Below are positions 25,755 to 35,047 of a stretch of 64,000 nucleotides of DNA, piece by piece. The stretch lies in the NCBI RefSeq assembly GCF_020023385.1, contig NZ_JAIQCL010000001.1, positions 434,001 to 498,000 of the forward strand, read 5' to 3'. The translations under genes and the position numbers were made by a program. Origin of the DNA: Planococcus circulans (lineage in GTDB: Bacteria > Bacillota > Bacilli > Bacillales_A > Planococcaceae). How positions within the stretch are numbered: position 1 is the stretch's first letter; every line of letters starts with the position of its first letter. The notes under the pieces are model-generated. The model saw only the letters and a list, made by a program, of their open reading frames with translations. It was not told the DNA's origin and did no database searches.

Positions 25755-26834
25755 TTAATGAATGGTGATTTGAAATTTCTTGTCATTTTTGTGCAGATTG
25801 TAAAAATCCACCATTGCCGGCATGGTTTCAAGAAAATCGGCACAGTGAATGCCACTGCCATTCAGAAGGCGTTTGGCATTCTGTGTGTCAAAATTCGCGG
25901 ACCAAGTCAAATAATCCAAAGTTTCAACCTCCACCCCCAACCTTTTTCTTATTGCAGCAACCGACAAAGACACTTTCGCCAAGTTGTGCGGCAATCGCCC
26001 TTTTGGATTTTTCCCGGTCATCAGGTGGACCATTCCGCGGTAAACTTCTTCCACCGGATGAGGGTTCGGATCTGTCAGATGGATAGTTTGCCCTTCTGCT
26101 GCTTCCAACTTGCTGAGATAGATGGAGGCATTCAAAATATAATCGATCGGTACTACATTAATATAGGATTTTGAACGTCCGACAAATGGAATGATTGGCA
26201 GGAACTTGACGCGATCAATCAAATTCAGGAAAAAATAAGGCCCATCAAATTTGATGGTTTTCCCTGTCACTGAATGGCCTCGGACAATACCGGGACGGAT
26301 AATCGTAACCGGCACTTTTTTTTTCATTTCATTCACCAGTAATTCCGCTTCGAACTTTGTTTCCTCATAAAAGTTTTTGAAAGCTTGTGGACGCTTCAAG
26401 TCATTTTCATAAATAGTTCCTTCCCGATTGCCTGCTACATAAGCGGTACTGAAATAGACGTAACGTTCCATAACAGGCAATGCCGCGACAAAGTCATTCA
26501 CGTAGCGGGTTCCCCCCACATTGACTTTCCACGCAAGATCTCTTGGAACTGCTAGGTCATAAATTGCCGCAAGATGCCAAAATGTCACTTCTTTCTTTTC
26601 TAAATATTCTTTGTCGGCATGTGCAAGTCCAAGGCCGCTTTTGGTGATATCACCTTCAATCAGTTTAATGGCCCGGCAATTGGTTTCTTTTTGGATGCGC
26701 TCAGCTTCCTTTTCTGCTTTCGGCCGTTCCGACGAAAGGATGATGGCCGAAATCGCTTCGTTGTTCTCGGCATGCTTTTGAATCAATTGACTGGCAATGA
26801 ATCCTGGAAATCCTGTAAATACCACTTCTCTCAT
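25755..26834 (-). CDS. Extended SDR oxidoreductase (NAD-dependent epimerase/acyl reductase-like)
   Basis: A 359-residue extended short-chain dehydrogenase. The nucleotide-binding motif is GFPGFIAS (8-15), the region FSTAYVAGNREG carries the catalytic Ser area, and YEETKFEAE gives the YxxxK pair. The layout resembles the NAD_binding_4 group, whose members reduce acyl-CoA or act in thioester-linked biosynthesis, but no partner domain is attached. The substrate is unknown. AAAAGGAG precedes the ATG. It ends against the promoter region of the riboswitch transcript. Confidence 0.85.
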   Translation of the reverse strand: MREVVFTGFPGFIASQLIQKHAENNEAISAIILSSERPKAEKEAERIQKETNCRAIKLIEGDITKSGLGLAHADKEYLEKKEVTFWHLAAIYDLAVPRDLAWKVNVGGTRYVNDFVAALPVMERYVYFSTAYVAGNREGTIYENDLKRPQAFKNFYEETKFEAELLVNEMKKKVPVTIIRPGIVRGHSVTGKTIKFDGPYFFLNLIDRVKFLPIIPFVGRSKSYINVVPIDYILNASIYLSKLEAAEGQTIHLTDPNPHPVEEVYRGMVHLMTGKNPKGRLPHNLAKVSLSVAAIRKRLGVEVETLDYLTWSANFDTQNAKRLLNGSGIHCADFLETMPAMVDFYNLHKNDKKFQITIH

Positions 26835-26889
26835 AGATACATCTCCTTTTTACAATCATACTAAATTTTCCAATAATTTTCAGCAAAAA

Positions 26890-26918
26890 GAAAAAGTAAA
26901 CCCGAAGGCTTACTTTTT
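26890..26918 (-). terminator. Terminator of the RND pump gene
   Basis: Minus-strand AAAAAGTAAGCC-ttc-GGGTTTACTTTTTC overlapping the stop codon at 26910-26912. Confidence 0.75.
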
Positions 26919-29900
26919 ATTCATTCTTCTTGTTTGTTTATCAAATAGGCTATAGACAATCGGTACAATGTAAAGGGACAGCAAGGTTGAACTGATAAGT
27001 CCACCGATTACAGTAATCCCCATCGGCTGGTTGATTTCAGTCCCTTCCCCAATTCCAATCGCCAGAGGAAGCAAGCCTAAAATAGTCGTCAATGCCGTCA
27101 TTAAGATTGGACGGCGGCGATCGTGGACGGAAGTAATAATGGCGTCGTAGGAACCCATTCCCGCTTGTTTCCGCTGATTGATGTAATCAACCAGCACAAT
27201 CCCGTTGTTGACGACAATACCCACCAGAACCAGCAGGCCGATAACTGCGGTGATGCTGACCGGCGTCTGTGTGACAAACAAGGCAATTGCTACACCAATC
27301 GCCATCAACGGTACAGTGAACATGATGACCAATGGATATTTGAAGGATTCGAATTGTGCGGCCATAACGATGTAAACCAAGACGATAGCAAGCACAACCG
27401 CAAGCATCATATCGTTTATGGAGTTATCCAACAATTCCCGGTCTCCGCCAAACGAAATCATCGTATTTTCATCCAAGTCCAATTCTGCAATTGCTGTATC
27501 CACCTCATCAGACATGTCGCCCAAAGTGATGCTCGATTGATGCTGCAGGGTAAAGGAGACACTGTCTGCCTGGTCCACTCGTTGAATGCTGACAGGCCCT
27601 TGTGCAACTTCGATATCTGCAAGCTCCTGAAGCTCAACGAATTCCCCTGCAGGCGTCCGTAGCGATAATTCGCGCAGCTTTTCAAGACTGTTTCTTTCGC
27701 CTTCTTCATAAGCGACGTAAACACTGAGGACTTCATCATTCTCCGTCAATACCTGTGTAGCCAATACGCCCCGAGTGATATTATTGACAGTCTGAGCTAT
27801 TTGAACCGGCGGCAAGCCATACTCGGTGGCCGCATCACGATTGATGGTCATCTGGATCTCATCGATCGTTTCTTGACGGTCATTCGTCAGTTCTGTCACT
27901 TCTGGAAGGTCTGTTAAAACCCCTTCAATATCAGCGACCGCGTTATCCAGCCGTTGCCGATCGGTATCCGTCACTGTAAAGGATAGGGTATTTGGCGAAG
28001 AACCGGCTGCTGTCTGCAAGTTGAAGCTGACCAAAGCCTGCTCTCCAACTTTCTCCAGTACCCGCGGCTGGACTTCATCCACAAATTCGAAAATGGAACG
28101 ATCCCGTTCGCCCAGGTCCACAAGTTTCACATAGATTTCAGCAGTATTTGATTCTGAGGAACCTTGCGCCTGTCCCTGCTGAGTCGAACCGATCAAGCTG
28201 ACGTAAACATCTACATCTTCTTCCAGTTTCAATTCATCTTCAATCTGATTGACCACCTCGTCTGTTGCTGTTCTCGAAGAGCCCTCTTCAAGCTCTACAG
28301 AAACACTGACGAAACCTTCGTCTGTCGCCGGTATAAATTCTGTACCGACTTGCATCACGCCAAAAGCGCCGACTACCAGCAAAACAAGTGCCGTAAACAA
28401 GACGATGATTCTGTGGCGCAATGCCCAAATAACGGATCCTTCGAATGCTTTGACGCTTTTTGACGCATCTTTCTGCACTTTTGGCTTGTCGCTTGGTTTT
28501 CCAAGCATTCTTGAAGCCATCATCGGAATGACGGTCAAAGCCACCGCTAAAGAGGCAAAAAGGCTGAATGAAATCGTTAAAGCAAATTCAAAGAAAATTT
28601 CTCCGATCAAGCCGGATATGAAGATAACCGGTATAAAAACAGCGACAGTGGTGAGGGTGGATGCAATGATTGCACCCGAAACTTCCTTCGCGCCTTCGGA
28701 AGCGGCTTTCTTCGAGTTTTTACCCATTGCCAAATGGCGCTCGATATTCTCGATGACCACAATCGCGTTATCCACTAGCATCCCGATACCGAGAGCGAGT
28801 GCACCCAAAGTTAAAATATTCAAAGCAAAGTCAGCAAAGAACATCAACACAAAAGTCACAATGACCGAGTAAGGAATGGCCACCCCGATAATGATCGGAC
28901 TCTTGATGCCGCGCAGGAAAAAGAACAAGACGAGCATCGCAAAAATCCCACCCAGAATCAGGGTTTGACCGATATTGCCGATTGCCAATTTGACGTAATC
29001 GCCCTGGTCAAACAGGATATCCGCTTCAACTCCTTCAAAACGTTCTTCGCTCAGCAACTCATCCAGCCTTTCCTGGAAAGCATCTGAAACTTCAGCTGTA
29101 TTTGCCCGAGATTCCTGCAATGCCGACAGCAGGACAGCCGGCTCTTCATTGGTTCTTGTTTCACTATTGCTTTGACGTTCGCTGACGTTGACTTCGGCGA
29201 CATCAGCGATTGTTACATTATCGCCTTCTATGGGGTCAATCGTAAGAACGAGTTCCCGTATCTCCTCAACACTTGTCAAGGTACTGATAATTCGGGTAGT
29301 CAAGTTCCGGCCATCTTCGGTTTCAATCGGTTCCCCCGGCAATGAAATGTTATTTGCCTGGATCAGCTGGACCACGTCCGATTGTTGGAGGCCGCGTTCC
29401 TCAAGTTCTGCCTGGTCCAATTCGATTTGGATTTCTTCTATTAAAGAACCGGAAATATTCACGCTGGCCACGCCATCTGTCTGGCGAAGCTCCGTTTCCA
29501 ATTCTTCCGCAACCACACGCACATCAGCATCCGGGTCACTTGACCGCAGAGACAACTGAAGAATCGGGAATTGAGAAGGGTCGAACTTCAGAAAGCGTGG
29601 ATCGTTTGAATCATCAGGTATCGGTGTTTGGTCGATCCGCTGCATAATGTCTGATTGGACATCGTCGATATCCGTCGACCAATCAAATTCCAGCAGGATA
29701 AAATTTGAACCTTCCTGGCTGTTCGATTGAATCGACTCAATCCCCGGCAAGGTCGCCAAATTCGCTTCCAGGGGCTTTGTTACTTTCTCACTTACTTCTG
29801 TGGGACTGGCCCCAGGGTAGTTGGTCACTACTACACCAATCGGCGGATTAAGTTCAGGTATCAGTGTAATCGGAATACGGCTGAATGAGACCGCTCCCAA

Positions 29901-29969
29901 AATGATGATCAGGAACATAATAACCAGCGTAAAAACAGGCCTTTTTATCGAAAAATCGCTTATTTTCAT
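26910..29969 (-). CDS. swrC: RND-family efflux transporter, SwrC/AcrB-like
   Basis: A 1019-residue RND permease with 12 membrane segments and two large extracytoplasmic loops. Diagnostic features are the N-terminal SIKRPVFTLVIMF, the segment LGIGMLVDNAIVVIENIERH with the conserved Asp, and late VVNNGIVLVDYINQRK. In Gram-positives such pumps act without the outer-membrane channel; SwrC of B. subtilis exports surfactin and supports swarming. No membrane-fusion protein is beside it. The symbol reflects best resemblance, not proven orthology. Confidence 0.88.
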   Translation of the reverse strand: MKISDFSIKRPVFTLVIMFLIIILGAVSFSRIPITLIPELNPPIGVVVTNYPGASPTEVSEKVTKPLEANLATLPGIESIQSNSQEGSNFILLEFDWSTDIDDVQSDIMQRIDQTPIPDDSNDPRFLKFDPSQFPILQLSLRSSDPDADVRVVAEELETELRQTDGVASVNISGSLIEEIQIELDQAELEERGLQQSDVVQLIQANNISLPGEPIETEDGRNLTTRIISTLTSVEEIRELVLTIDPIEGDNVTIADVAEVNVSERQSNSETRTNEEPAVLLSALQESRANTAEVSDAFQERLDELLSEERFEGVEADILFDQGDYVKLAIGNIGQTLILGGIFAMLVLFFFLRGIKSPIIIGVAIPYSVIVTFVLMFFADFALNILTLGALALGIGMLVDNAIVVIENIERHLAMGKNSKKAASEGAKEVSGAIIASTLTTVAVFIPVIFISGLIGEIFFEFALTISFSLFASLAVALTVIPMMASRMLGKPSDKPKVQKDASKSVKAFEGSVIWALRHRIIVLFTALVLLVVGAFGVMQVGTEFIPATDEGFVSVSVELEEGSSRTATDEVVNQIEDELKLEEDVDVYVSLIGSTQQGQAQGSSESNTAEIYVKLVDLGERDRSIFEFVDEVQPRVLEKVGEQALVSFNLQTAAGSSPNTLSFTVTDTDRQRLDNAVADIEGVLTDLPEVTELTNDRQETIDEIQMTINRDAATEYGLPPVQIAQTVNNITRGVLATQVLTENDEVLSVYVAYEEGERNSLEKLRELSLRTPAGEFVELQELADIEVAQGPVSIQRVDQADSVSFTLQHQSSITLGDMSDEVDTAIAELDLDENTMISFGGDRELLDNSINDMMLAVVLAIVLVYIVMAAQFESFKYPLVIMFTVPLMAIGVAIALFVTQTPVSITAVIGLLVLVGIVVNNGIVLVDYINQRKQAGMGSYDAIITSVHDRRRPILMTALTTILGLLPLAIGIGEGTEINQPMGITVIGGLISSTLLSLYIVPIVYSLFDKQTRRMNKK

Positions 29970-30067
29970 TTGTCCAACCCTCTCTTATCCGTGTTTCTCT
30001 ATCATAAGAAAAATCACTTGCAACCGCAAATCATATAGATGATGTTCACCTTTTTGCCACTTTTTTC

Positions 30068-30098
30068 AAAAAAATAAAAAAACCTGCCGAAGCAGGTT
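30068..30098 (-). terminator. Terminator of prfC
   Basis: AACCTGC-cgaa-GCAGGTT with a T run on the minus strand, eight bases after the prfC stop codon. Confidence 0.85.
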
Positions 30099-30105
30099 CT
30101 TATTT

Positions 30106-31674
30106 TTATAGTAGGCTGTACAATCGAATGCCCGGATTTTTGTCCTGGAACCAGCGTGTCGCAAACTCGTTTTCGAATAAAAAGACATAATTATCGAAAC
30201 GGTCCCGTACAAGCATGGAACGTCCACTTGACATCGATTCTTTGACATCTTCTTCATTTTCAATCCAGCGTGCAATTTTAGAACCGACCGGCTCCATTCG
30301 CACATCTACATTGTATTCATTTTTCATCCGGTGTTCGAACACTTCGAATTGCAACTGCCCGACTGCACCAAGGATGACTTCTTCCAGGTGAAGCGTTTTG
30401 TAGTATTGGATCGCGCCTTCCTGTACAAGCTGAAGAATTCCTTTATGGAAGTGCTTTTGTTTCATGACGTTTTTAGCGGTCACTTTCATGAAAAGTTCTG
30501 GAGTGAACTGAGGAAGTTTTTCAAATTGGAATTTCTTTCCGCTGGTGATGGTGTCACCAATTTGGTAATTCCCCACATCATGGAGACCGATGATATCTCC
30601 AGCTACGGCTTCATTGACCATTTCGCGGTCATCCGCCAGGAACTGGGTGGTTTGTGACAATTTAATGTTTTTGCCGGTACGCGCCAACGTCACGTTCATG
30701 CCCCGCTCGAATTTGCCGGAAACAATCCGTACAAAAGCGATGCGGTCGCGGTGAGCGGGGTTCATATTGGCTTGGATTTTGAAAATAAACCCTGAAAACG
30801 GCATCTCGACCGGATCGATTTCCTCTTTTTCCTGTGTATCGCGCGGCTGCGGCGAAGGTGCAAATTGCAGGTAAGTTTCCAAGAAGGTTTCAACACCGAA
30901 ATTGCCTAAAGCACTGCCGAAGAACACCGGCGTCAATTCGCCTTTTTTCACCCGGTCGATTGAAAAATCGTTGCCGGCTTCGTTCAATAGATCGATGTCT
31001 TCCATCGCTTGTGTATAATAGGACGATTTGGTCATTTCGTGGTCATTCAGTAATTTCCCTTCTTCATTCAACTCCAGGAAACGTCCTTCTTTAGAACGGA
31101 ATGGCTCAATGCGTTTGTTGAAACGGTCGTAAATGCCGAGAAATTCTTTCCCCATGCCAATCGGCCAGTTCATTGCATAGGATTGAATTCCTAATACTTC
31201 TTCCAATTCTTCCATCAATTCCAAAGGCTCTTTTCCTTGGCGATCCATTTTGTTGATGAAGGTGAAAATCGGAATGCCGCGCATCTTACAGACTTTGAAA
31301 AGCTTGACGGTCTGCGCTTCAATTCCTTTGGCAACATCGATGATCATGACAGCACTGTCGACGGCCATCAAGGTTCGGTAGGTATCTTCACTGAAATCCT
31401 GGTGTCCGGGAGTGTCGAGAATATTGACGCGGTGCCCGGCATAATCAAATTGCATGACGGAAGAAGTTACAGAAATTCCCCGTTGCTTCTCGATTTCCAT
31501 CCAGTCGGATGTAGCGAACTTGCCGCTTTTCTTCCCTTTGACAGTTCCGGCATCACGGATAGCTCCACCGAATAATAACAGCTTTTCCGTTAAGGTCGTT
31601 TTCCCGGCATCCGGGTGGGATATGATGGCGAAGGTTCTTCTATTTTGAATTTCATTCTTTAATTGGTCTGACAT
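30106..31674 (-). CDS. prfC: Peptide chain release factor 3
   Basis: A 522-residue translational GTPase. G1 is [12 protein letters not shown] (about 19-30), G3 is DTPGHQDF, G4 is NKMD, and the effector region RGISVTSS is present. RF3 recycles RF1/RF2 from the ribosome after peptide release. The length is normal for the family. It lies downstream of murE with a repeat-filled gap of about 620 bases, an arrangement that recalls the murE-prfC pair of Staphylococcus. Confidence 0.97.
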   Translation of the reverse strand: MSDQLKNEIQNRRTFAIISHPDAGKTTLTEKLLLFGGAIRDAGTVKGKKSGKFATSDWMEIEKQRGISVTSSVMQFDYAGHRVNILDTPGHQDFSEDTYRTLMAVDSAVMIIDVAKGIEAQTVKLFKVCKMRGIPIFTFINKMDRQGKEPLELMEELEEVLGIQSYAMNWPIGMGKEFLGIYDRFNKRIEPFRSKEGRFLELNEEGKLLNDHEMTKSSYYTQAMEDIDLLNEAGNDFSIDRVKKGELTPVFFGSALGNFGVETFLETYLQFAPSPQPRDTQEKEEIDPVEMPFSGFIFKIQANMNPAHRDRIAFVRIVSGKFERGMNVTLARTGKNIKLSQTTQFLADDREMVNEAVAGDIIGLHDVGNYQIGDTITSGKKFQFEKLPQFTPELFMKVTAKNVMKQKHFHKGILQLVQEGAIQYYKTLHLEEVILGAVGQLQFEVFEHRMKNEYNVDVRMEPVGSKIARWIENEEDVKESMSSGRSMLVRDRFDNYVFLFENEFATRWFQDKNPGIRLYSLL

Positions 31675-31752
31675 GTTTATACGCTCCTTTAATCTACTCT
31701 CTTCATATTAGAGAAGGGGACTGAAAAAAACAAGGAATTTTAACGCCTGCAG

Positions 31753-31781
31753 AAAAAAGAAGCCACTGGAGGCTTCTTTTT
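31753..31781. terminator. Bidirectional terminator upstream of prfC
   Basis: AAAAAAGAAGCC-actgga-GGCTTCTTTTT, between the murE side and prfC; it would end the murE transcript. Confidence 0.8.
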
Positions 31782-31848
31782 AAGCTTATAGACAAAAGAG
31801 TATTTAGATCATTAGAAGAATAAATACTCATCTCATCATGTTTACACC

Positions 31849-31972
31849 GGATCCTGCGCTCCAGGCGGACGCTTTCCACGGGCTCGGGCTGTGCCTGACT
31901 CGTTTGCGACGAAGCTAGCGCAGCGATGCAGGAGCATATCTTTGCCCTTCGCCGCCTTGCACTTCGGATCCT
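31849..31972. repeat. Partial copy of the CTCCTG/GCGGAC intergenic repeat family
   Basis: Bounded by GGATCCTGCGCTCC and CTTCGGATCC, this non-coding stretch contains GCGACGAAGCTAGCGCAGCG at 31918-31937, which recurs exactly at 32163-32182 in the neighbouring element, followed by ATGCAGGAGCAT in both. It looks like a degenerate member of the same family. Confidence 0.7.
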
Positions 31973-32063
31973 TGAGTGAAAGATCTCTCCGATTTGTTGT
32001 TACTATTTTTATCCTGTAACTGACTAGCAGGCTTCTGTCTTTGATCGAATCAACACATTCCCG

Positions 32064-32258
32064 ACCAGGCTGGCCACGAGACTCCTGTGGGAGCAGCGCA
32101 GCGACGAAAGCTGAAGACCCCGCAGGAAAGGCATTGGCCGAAACTTGTAAGGCCAATGCCTTTGCGACGAAGCTAGCGCAGCGATGCAGGAGCATGGGTT
32201 TTTCCAGTGACGAGGAGGCTGAAGCTGAGCCCACGGAAAGCGAAGTGGCCAGCCTGGT
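32064..32258. repeat. 195-bp inverted-repeat element
   Basis: The ends are a perfect 14-bp inverted repeat, ACCAGGCTGGCCAC (32064-32077) and GTGGCCAGCCTGGT (32245-32258). Inside is a perfect 13-bp hairpin AAAGGCATTGGCC/GGCCAATGCCTTT (32127-32139/32151-32163) and the ACTCCTGTGGGAGCAGCG-GACGAAAGC stretch known from Bacillales intergenic repeats. It encodes nothing and could be a non-autonomous mobile element. It sits in the 3' region of murE. Confidence 0.8.
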
Positions 32259-32296
32259 TGGGGTTATGCACCGCTAATTATTTTGGTTAGACTTTT

Positions 32297-33757
32297 TCAC
32301 TGAAACTTTTTCAATGCTTCCTGTATCGCGATTTCTTTGTCGCTGTGCGGGTATTTGGTATTGCCGATAATCTGGTAATCTTCATGCCCTTTTCCGGCAA
32401 GAATAATGATGTCGCCCGTTTCTGCCTGTTGCACAGCATGCTTGACCGCTTCTTCGCGGTCGCCGATGCAGGCGAAATTACTGTGGGTCATGCCGGTTTC
32501 CAAATCACCTAAAATACTGTCGTAAGCTTCATCGCGTGGATCATCTGTCGTCAATACGACATAATCTGCGACGGATGCTTTTTCAGCCATGATAGGGCGT
32601 TTTGTTTTATCGCGGTTGCCGCCTGTTCCTACCAGGAAAATGATTTTATTCGTTTTGAAATCCTGGACAGCATCAATCGCTTTTTCAATTGCATCCGGTG
32701 TATGCGCATAGTCGATGAAAACCGAGATAGGCGCCTCGATTTCCACTTTCTGCATACGGCCTTCGACAGGGGAAATCTCCGATAAAGCCTTCAGGATTTC
32801 ATGCAGTTTGTAGCCTTCCGCATATAATGCGGCAATTGCCGCCAATGCATTGGAAACATTGAATTCGCCAAGCAACTTCATGCTTACCGGGAACTTCCCT
32901 TCCGAACATTCAAGAGTGAAGGACGTACCTTCATGTGTCAGTTCGATTTCCTTCGCTTGGAATTGAGCGTCGTTGCGAATGCCGTATGTGTAAACGGGGT
33001 GAGGCGTCATTTTCGCAATTTCGTTGGACCAGGAATCATCCGCGTTTAAAATGGCCTGTTTCCGGTTGGCAAGATCCTGCCCCAGCTGCGAAAACAATAA
33101 AGCTTTGGCATGGCCATATTCTTCCATAGTGCCATGGAAATCCAGATGGTCATGCGTAAGATTGGTGAAAATTGCCGTGTCGAATTCCACTCCTGCAAGA
33201 CGGCCGAGGACCAAGCCATGCGACGAAACTTCCATCGTCATATGCGAACAATCTTCATCGCGTGCACGTGCAATCATCTGCTGTGTCGTCAATACATCGT
33301 TTGTCGTATTGGCCGATGGATGCAGTTGGCCATTCAGGTTGAAGCCAATCGTGCCCGTCAACGCCGATTTCTCGCCAAGATTCATCAGCATTGAATGCAG
33401 GATGCCCGCCACACTGGTTTTGCCGTTGGTGCCGGTGACACCGATCATGTGAAGAAGCTTGGAAGGATAGTCGTAAAACTTAGCAGCTAATAGACCCAAA
33501 GTCCGCGAAGTGCTGTCTACAAGGACGACTGTCGCATTATCAATGGTCAATGGCCTTTCAGCTATGATCACCGCTGCCCCTTGATCCGCAGCACCTTGTG
33601 CAAAATCATGGCCATCCACTGTATAGCCGGCGATGCATACAAAAATTGAGCCGGCTTTAATGTCACGGGAATCTATTGTCAGGTGTTCAACCGTTTCGGG
33701 CAAAGCTCCTTTAATCTGCTTATATGGAATTGCCGCAAGTAAATCTTTGCTGTTCAT
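32297..33757 (-). CDS. murE: UDP-MurNAc-tripeptide synthetase
   Basis: A 486-residue Mur ligase that adds the third amino acid to the peptidoglycan stem peptide. The P-loop is GVTGTNGKTS (about 108-117), a central motif is MTMEVSSHGLVLGR, and the late motifs are IDYAHTPDAIEKA and DPRDEAYD. The residue-3 specificity motif reads DDPR, whereas DAP-adding enzymes have DNPR. The gene is isolated from the dcw cluster and next to prfC, as in lysine-type Staphylococcus, so an L-lysine ligase is possible. AGGAGAGG precedes the ATG, 19 bases after the M42 peptidase gene. Confidence 0.93.
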   Translation of the reverse strand: MNSKDLLAAIPYKQIKGALPETVEHLTIDSRDIKAGSIFVCIAGYTVDGHDFAQGAADQGAAVIIAERPLTIDNATVVLVDSTSRTLGLLAAKFYDYPSKLLHMIGVTGTNGKTSVAGILHSMLMNLGEKSALTGTIGFNLNGQLHPSANTTNDVLTTQQMIARARDEDCSHMTMEVSSHGLVLGRLAGVEFDTAIFTNLTHDHLDFHGTMEEYGHAKALLFSQLGQDLANRKQAILNADDSWSNEIAKMTPHPVYTYGIRNDAQFQAKEIELTHEGTSFTLECSEGKFPVSMKLLGEFNVSNALAAIAALYAEGYKLHEILKALSEISPVEGRMQKVEIEAPISVFIDYAHTPDAIEKAIDAVQDFKTNKIIFLVGTGGNRDKTKRPIMAEKASVADYVVLTTDDPRDEAYDSILGDLETGMTHSNFACIGDREEAVKHAVQQAETGDIIILAGKGHEDYQIIGNTKYPHSDKEIAIQEALKKFQ

Positions 33758-33776
33758 GTAGATCCTCTCCTAACTC

Positions 33777-34829
33777 TTATGAAACCAATGGAGACAGCAC
33801 GTATGCATGAAGCAAGGCTGCCGCCGCTTTTAATGAATCTGTATGGGTACGTTCATACGAATGTGACGCTTCAATGCCCGGACCAAACAAGGCATGTTTA
33901 ACATCATGGCCGGCGCTGATCGCAGCTGAAGCATCCGATCCATAATAGGGATAGATGTCGACTTTGTAGTCGATCCCCTGGTCTTTCGCCAGGGAAATCA
34001 GATGGCGGGTCAATCCGTAATGATAAGGGCCGCTTGAATCTTTCGCACAAATGGAAACGGTATATTCATCCGATTCCTGTCCGTCTCCAATAGCGCCCAT
34101 GTCGACCGCAATGTATTCCTGTGTTTCCGGAGGTATGCTTGAATTGCCGCCATAGCCGATTTCTTCATTATTGGATATATAAAAGTGGGTCGTATTCGGC
34201 AGCTGTTCTCCAGTCTCTTTCAAATGCTTCACCAATTGAAGGAGCAACGCCGTGCTTGCCTTATCATCCAAATGGCGGGATTTAATGTATCCGGATTGGG
34301 TCGCTTCAAATCTTGGCTGGAACGACACAAAATCGCCTACTTCAATGCCGAGGCTTCTTACCTGTTCCTGCGAAAAAGCTTTCTCGTCCAGGCGAACTTC
34401 CATATTGTCTGCACTGCGTTCAGCGGATCCTGCATCTTTGTAGACATGGACGGTGGTCTGATGCAAAAGAATGGTTCCGGAGACCGTCGAGCCATCCGCT
34501 TTATGTATGAGGCAGTTTTCCCCTTCGATGGCATTAAATTTAAAGCCTCCGACCAATGACAGCTTTAAGCGGCCGCTTGGTTTGATTTCCTTCACCATCG
34601 CGCCGAGTGTATCAACATGAGCAGTCAGAAGCCGATGCTGCTGCTGATTTTCCCCTTCGATCGTCGCAATCACCGCACCTTTATGGGTGGTCTTGTGATC
34701 AACGCCCCACTGTGTCAACACTGTGCGGATTTTTGACATGACATCCATGGTGTATCCTGAAGGGCTTGGAATTTCCACTAGTTCTTTCAATAATTCGATG
34801 GTTTCGTTTTGATTCCATTGGTAAGTCAT
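33777..34829 (-). CDS. M42-family aminopeptidase
   Basis: A 350-residue cocatalytic metallopeptidase. Metal-binding motifs are visible: TAHVDTLGAMV (about 65), HLDDKAST with the bridging Asp (about 185), SNNEEIGYGG (about 215) and a late HSYERTH. M42 enzymes are cytosolic, often dodecameric, aminopeptidases or glucanase-like deblocking peptidases. The start is ATG 34829 behind GAGGAG; a GTG at 34838 is too close to it. It is probably transcribed with murE, which may be coincidental. Confidence 0.88.
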   Translation of the reverse strand: MTYQWNQNETIELLKELVEIPSPSGYTMDVMSKIRTVLTQWGVDHKTTHKGAVIATIEGENQQQHRLLTAHVDTLGAMVKEIKPSGRLKLSLVGGFKFNAIEGENCLIHKADGSTVSGTILLHQTTVHVYKDAGSAERSADNMEVRLDEKAFSQEQVRSLGIEVGDFVSFQPRFEATQSGYIKSRHLDDKASTALLLQLVKHLKETGEQLPNTTHFYISNNEEIGYGGNSSIPPETQEYIAVDMGAIGDGQESDEYTVSICAKDSSGPYHYGLTRHLISLAKDQGIDYKVDIYPYYGSDASAAISAGHDVKHALFGPGIEASHSYERTHTDSLKAAAALLHAYVLSPLVS

Positions 34830-35047
34830 TTCTATCACTCCTCGATCTTATAATCATATCAAAATGAAAGATGTTCGGACAGTCCTGTCTTATAGTATTA
34901 TAGTATAAGTTGACTCAAAGAATTCACCCCAGCCTCTGGCATCAGCCATTTCTAGGTTGGTTCTAGTGAAAAATAGAATTGCTTAATGAAATTCGACAAG
35001 CAAGTATACGCAATGAACCACATAAAAGCATGAACTTGAGGTGTCCA

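Noticed and set aside
31842-32277. Frames on both strands within the inverted-repeat region
   Set aside because: Composition follows the repeat element; no ribosome binding site and no recognisable protein.
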